From: Lachnospiraceae bacterium
GTDB lineage: Bacteria > Bacillota > Clostridia > Lachnospirales > Lachnospiraceae
Direction: 5' to 3'
Length of the DNA stretch: 7,370 bases
Assembly: GCA_017483425.1 (NCBI GenBank)
Contig: JAFUWM010000067.1
Span: forward strand, 1 to 7,370
A model generated the notes under the pieces. The model ran no database searches. It was given only the letters and a program-made list of their open reading frames with translations, and was not told the origin of the DNA. The position numbers and the translations under genes are program-made. Shown piece by piece: positions 6,319-7,370 of this stretch; position 1 is the stretch's first letter; each line of letters starts with the position of its first letter.

Positions 6319-6327
6319 ATTCTATCA
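6319..6327 (-). promoter_or_regulatory. Possible extended -10 promoter for the small ORF and acyltransferase
   Basis: On the minus strand TGATAGAAT forms an extended -10 (TG, one base, then TAGAAT with 5 of 6 consensus). The -35 region 17 bases upstream (TAGATT) is poor. The start of transcription would be near 6312, giving a leader of about 20 bases that contains the AGAGGAG ribosome site. It rests mainly on the -10. Confidence 0.3.
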
Positions 6328-6336
6328 CATTGAAAT

Positions 6337-6366
6337 TCTAAAATCTATTGACGGTCAGATTTTAGA
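6337..6366. repeat. Inverted repeat TCTAAAATCT in the divergent control region
   Basis: TCTAAAATCT (6337-6346) and AGATTTTAGA (6357-6366) are perfect 10-base inverted arms with a 10-base spacer. The dyad lies just upstream of the minus-strand -10 candidate and just before the plus-strand -35 at 6377, a suitable place for an operator acting on either promoter. A related copy occurs at 6466-6477, where CACAATCTAAAA is the exact reverse complement of 6360-6371. Confidence 0.5.
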
Positions 6367-6376
6367 TTGTGTGTAA

Positions 6377-6405
6377 TTGAAACAGATTTTTAAAACTGTT
6401 ATAGT
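6377..6405 (+). promoter_or_regulatory. Sigma-A-type promoter with a quasi-palindrome in its spacer
   Basis: TTGAAA (6377-6382, 5 of 6) and TATAGT (6400-6405, 5 of 6) are separated by exactly 17 bases. The predicted start is near 6412, giving a leader of about 160 bases to the ATPase gene. AACAGATTTT (6381-6390) and AAAACTGTT (6392-6400) form a near-palindrome that fills the spacer and touches both promoter elements, as expected for a repressor site. Confidence 0.5.
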
Positions 6406-6523
6406 ACCTGACTTTCGAGTTTGAGATAGAAACGGATGAAAAAAATGTGATTTCCGTGCGTAATCCACAATCTAAAAATCGTATTTTCGTGCAAATATAG
6501 GTTTATAGAAATAGTGATATCGG

Positions 6524-6552
6524 TTGACAGATGGGCAGAGAAGCCGTAATAT
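6524..6552 (+). promoter_or_regulatory. Second candidate promoter close to the ATPase gene
   Basis: A perfect TTGACA -35 (6524-6529) is 17 bases from TAATAT (6547-6552, 4 of 6). Transcription would begin near 6559, only about 14 bases before the ATG and just ahead of the GGAGG at 6561-6565. The very short leader is unusual but workable. It may be the main promoter, or may work together with the one at 6377. Confidence 0.4.
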
Positions 6553-6572
6553 TGCCAGTAGGAGGATGCAAC

Positions 6573-7370
6573 ATGTTTAAAAGAAAAATATATGTTGAAT
6601 TGAAGAACTGGAAAGAAGAAAGCAACGGGTCAACGGCTATTATGATAGAAGGAGCCCGACGTGTTGGAAAGAGTACGATTGTAGAGGAATTCGCCCATAA
6701 TGAGTATGAAGATTATATCCTTATAGATTTCTCGGATGCAGATAAAGCCATTCTCGATAATTTTGAAAATATAGGTGATATGGACACATTCTTCCGGAAT
6801 CTCTTTATTCTTACAGGCAAGAGACTAACGAAGAGAAAGGGCGTAGTTGTATTTGATGAGGTTCAGTTTTTTCCGAGAGCAAGACAAGCTATAAAACAGT
6901 TGGTAAAGGATGGACGGTTTGATTATATAGAAACAGGTTCTCTGATATCGATAAAGAAAAATGTAAAAGATATTCTTCTTCCGTCAGAGGAGGAGAATCT
7001 CAAGATGTATCCCATGGATTTTGAGGAGTTTTTATGGGCAATAGGCAACGATGTTTATATGGATGCCATCAGAGAGGCTTTTGATAAGAGAAAACCTTTG
7101 GGAAATGATATCCACAGGAAGATAATGCAGACATTTCGTGTGTATATGGCGGTTGGAGGAATGCCCAAGGCAGTAAGCACTTATGTTGATGGAAAAGACT
7201 ATAAGGAGATTGACAGACAAAAAAGGGCGATATTGAGATTATATATTAATGATTTGAAGAAACATGATTCAGAAGAGGGTGATAAAGCAGACGCAGTTTT
7301 TAAATCCTTGCCCGAACAGCTTATGAACCATAACTCTGTGTTCAGACTATCAGTAATAGATGAAAAGGCC
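6573..7370 (+). CDS. AAA-family ATPase with DUF4143-type C-terminus, 3' end beyond the window
   Basis: The reading frame is open from the ATG at 6573 to the last base (266 codons, no stop), so the gene is cut by the window edge. GGAGG at 6561-6565 with a 7-base spacing supports the start. Walker A is GARRVGKST (27-35). Walker B is VVVFDEVQ (91-98, Asp95 and Glu96). A sensor-like ETGSLISI lies at 120-127. MYPMDFEEFLWA (145-156), YMAVGGMPKAV (191-201) and LRLYINDLKK (221-230) are the conserved blocks of the AAA_14/DUF4143 P-loop ATPases, which are usually about 400-450 aa, so perhaps 150 or more residues are missing. The family is common in anaerobes and its function is poorly known. It lies on the opposite strand to everything else here. 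Arg is mostly AGA (10 of 17), whereas PNP uses AGG slightly more (5 of 11), so separate origin is possible but not shown. Confidence 0.88.
   Translation, partial: MFKRKIYVELKNWKEESNGSTAIMIEGARRVGKSTIVEEFAHNEYEDYILIDFSDADKAILDNFENIGDMDTFFRNLFILTGKRLTKRKGVVVFDEVQFFPRARQAIKQLVKDGRFDYIETGSLISIKKNVKDILLPSEEENLKMYPMDFEEFLWAIGNDVYMDAIREAFDKRKPLGNDIHRKIMQTFRVYMAVGGMPKAVSTYVDGKDYKEIDRQKRAILRLYINDLKKHDSEEGDKADAVFKSLPEQLMNHNSVFRLSVIDEKA

Noticed and set aside
6451..6493. Direct imperfect repeat TTTCCGTGCG / TTTTCGTGCA spaced 33 bases apart
   Set aside because: There are only two short inexact copies in AT-rich DNA, not enough to call an operator array or a CRISPR-like repeat.

Overview
The window looks like a chromosomal segment from an anaerobic Firmicute, most likely a Clostridia/Lachnospiraceae-type bacterium. 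This is inferred from purine-rich GGAGG-type ribosome sites, frequent AGA/AGG and ATA codons, and the type of MutS-like, acyltransferase and hypothetical proteins present. I cannot name the species. Almost everything from 34 to 6291 is on the minus strand. One gene at the right edge runs on the plus strand and leaves the window.

Minus-strand block A (4799 down to 34) is a tightly packed four-gene operon: purine nucleoside phosphorylase, then mtnA (methylthioribose-1-phosphate isomerase), then an MTA/SAH-deaminase-type amidohydrolase, then a membrane-anchored MutS-like ATPase. The junctions are a TGATG overlap, a 4-base gap and an ATGA overlap, so the genes are probably translationally coupled. 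The first three fit a salvage route for 5'-modified adenosines (methylthioadenosine, 5'-deoxyadenosine and perhaps S-adenosylhomocysteine). The amidohydrolase deaminates the adenine, the phosphorylase releases hypoxanthine and a 5-modified ribose-1-phosphate, and MtnA isomerises that sugar phosphate. Two phosphorylase residues support this: Asn236 (6-oxopurine recognition) is kept, while the His that normally holds the ribose 5'-hydroxyl is Gly248. The role of the MutS-like protein in this operon is unexplained. A strong stem-loop (4854-4893) and a small AT dyad (4812-4830) lie in the leader.

Minus-strand block B has a small hypothetical protein with a basic stretch and an acidic tail (4924-5328) and a PlsC-type acyltransferase (5486-6211). 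The acyltransferase has a GTG start that overlaps the stop of a previously unmarked 27-codon ORF (6208-6291). That ORF has its own Shine-Dalgarno sequence.

From 6292 to 6572 lies a divergent, AT-rich control region with several inverted repeats and two credible plus-strand promoters. It leads into a 3'-truncated AAA/DUF4143-type ATPase gene (6573 to the window end). I see no tRNA, rRNA, CRISPR array, transposase or phage gene.
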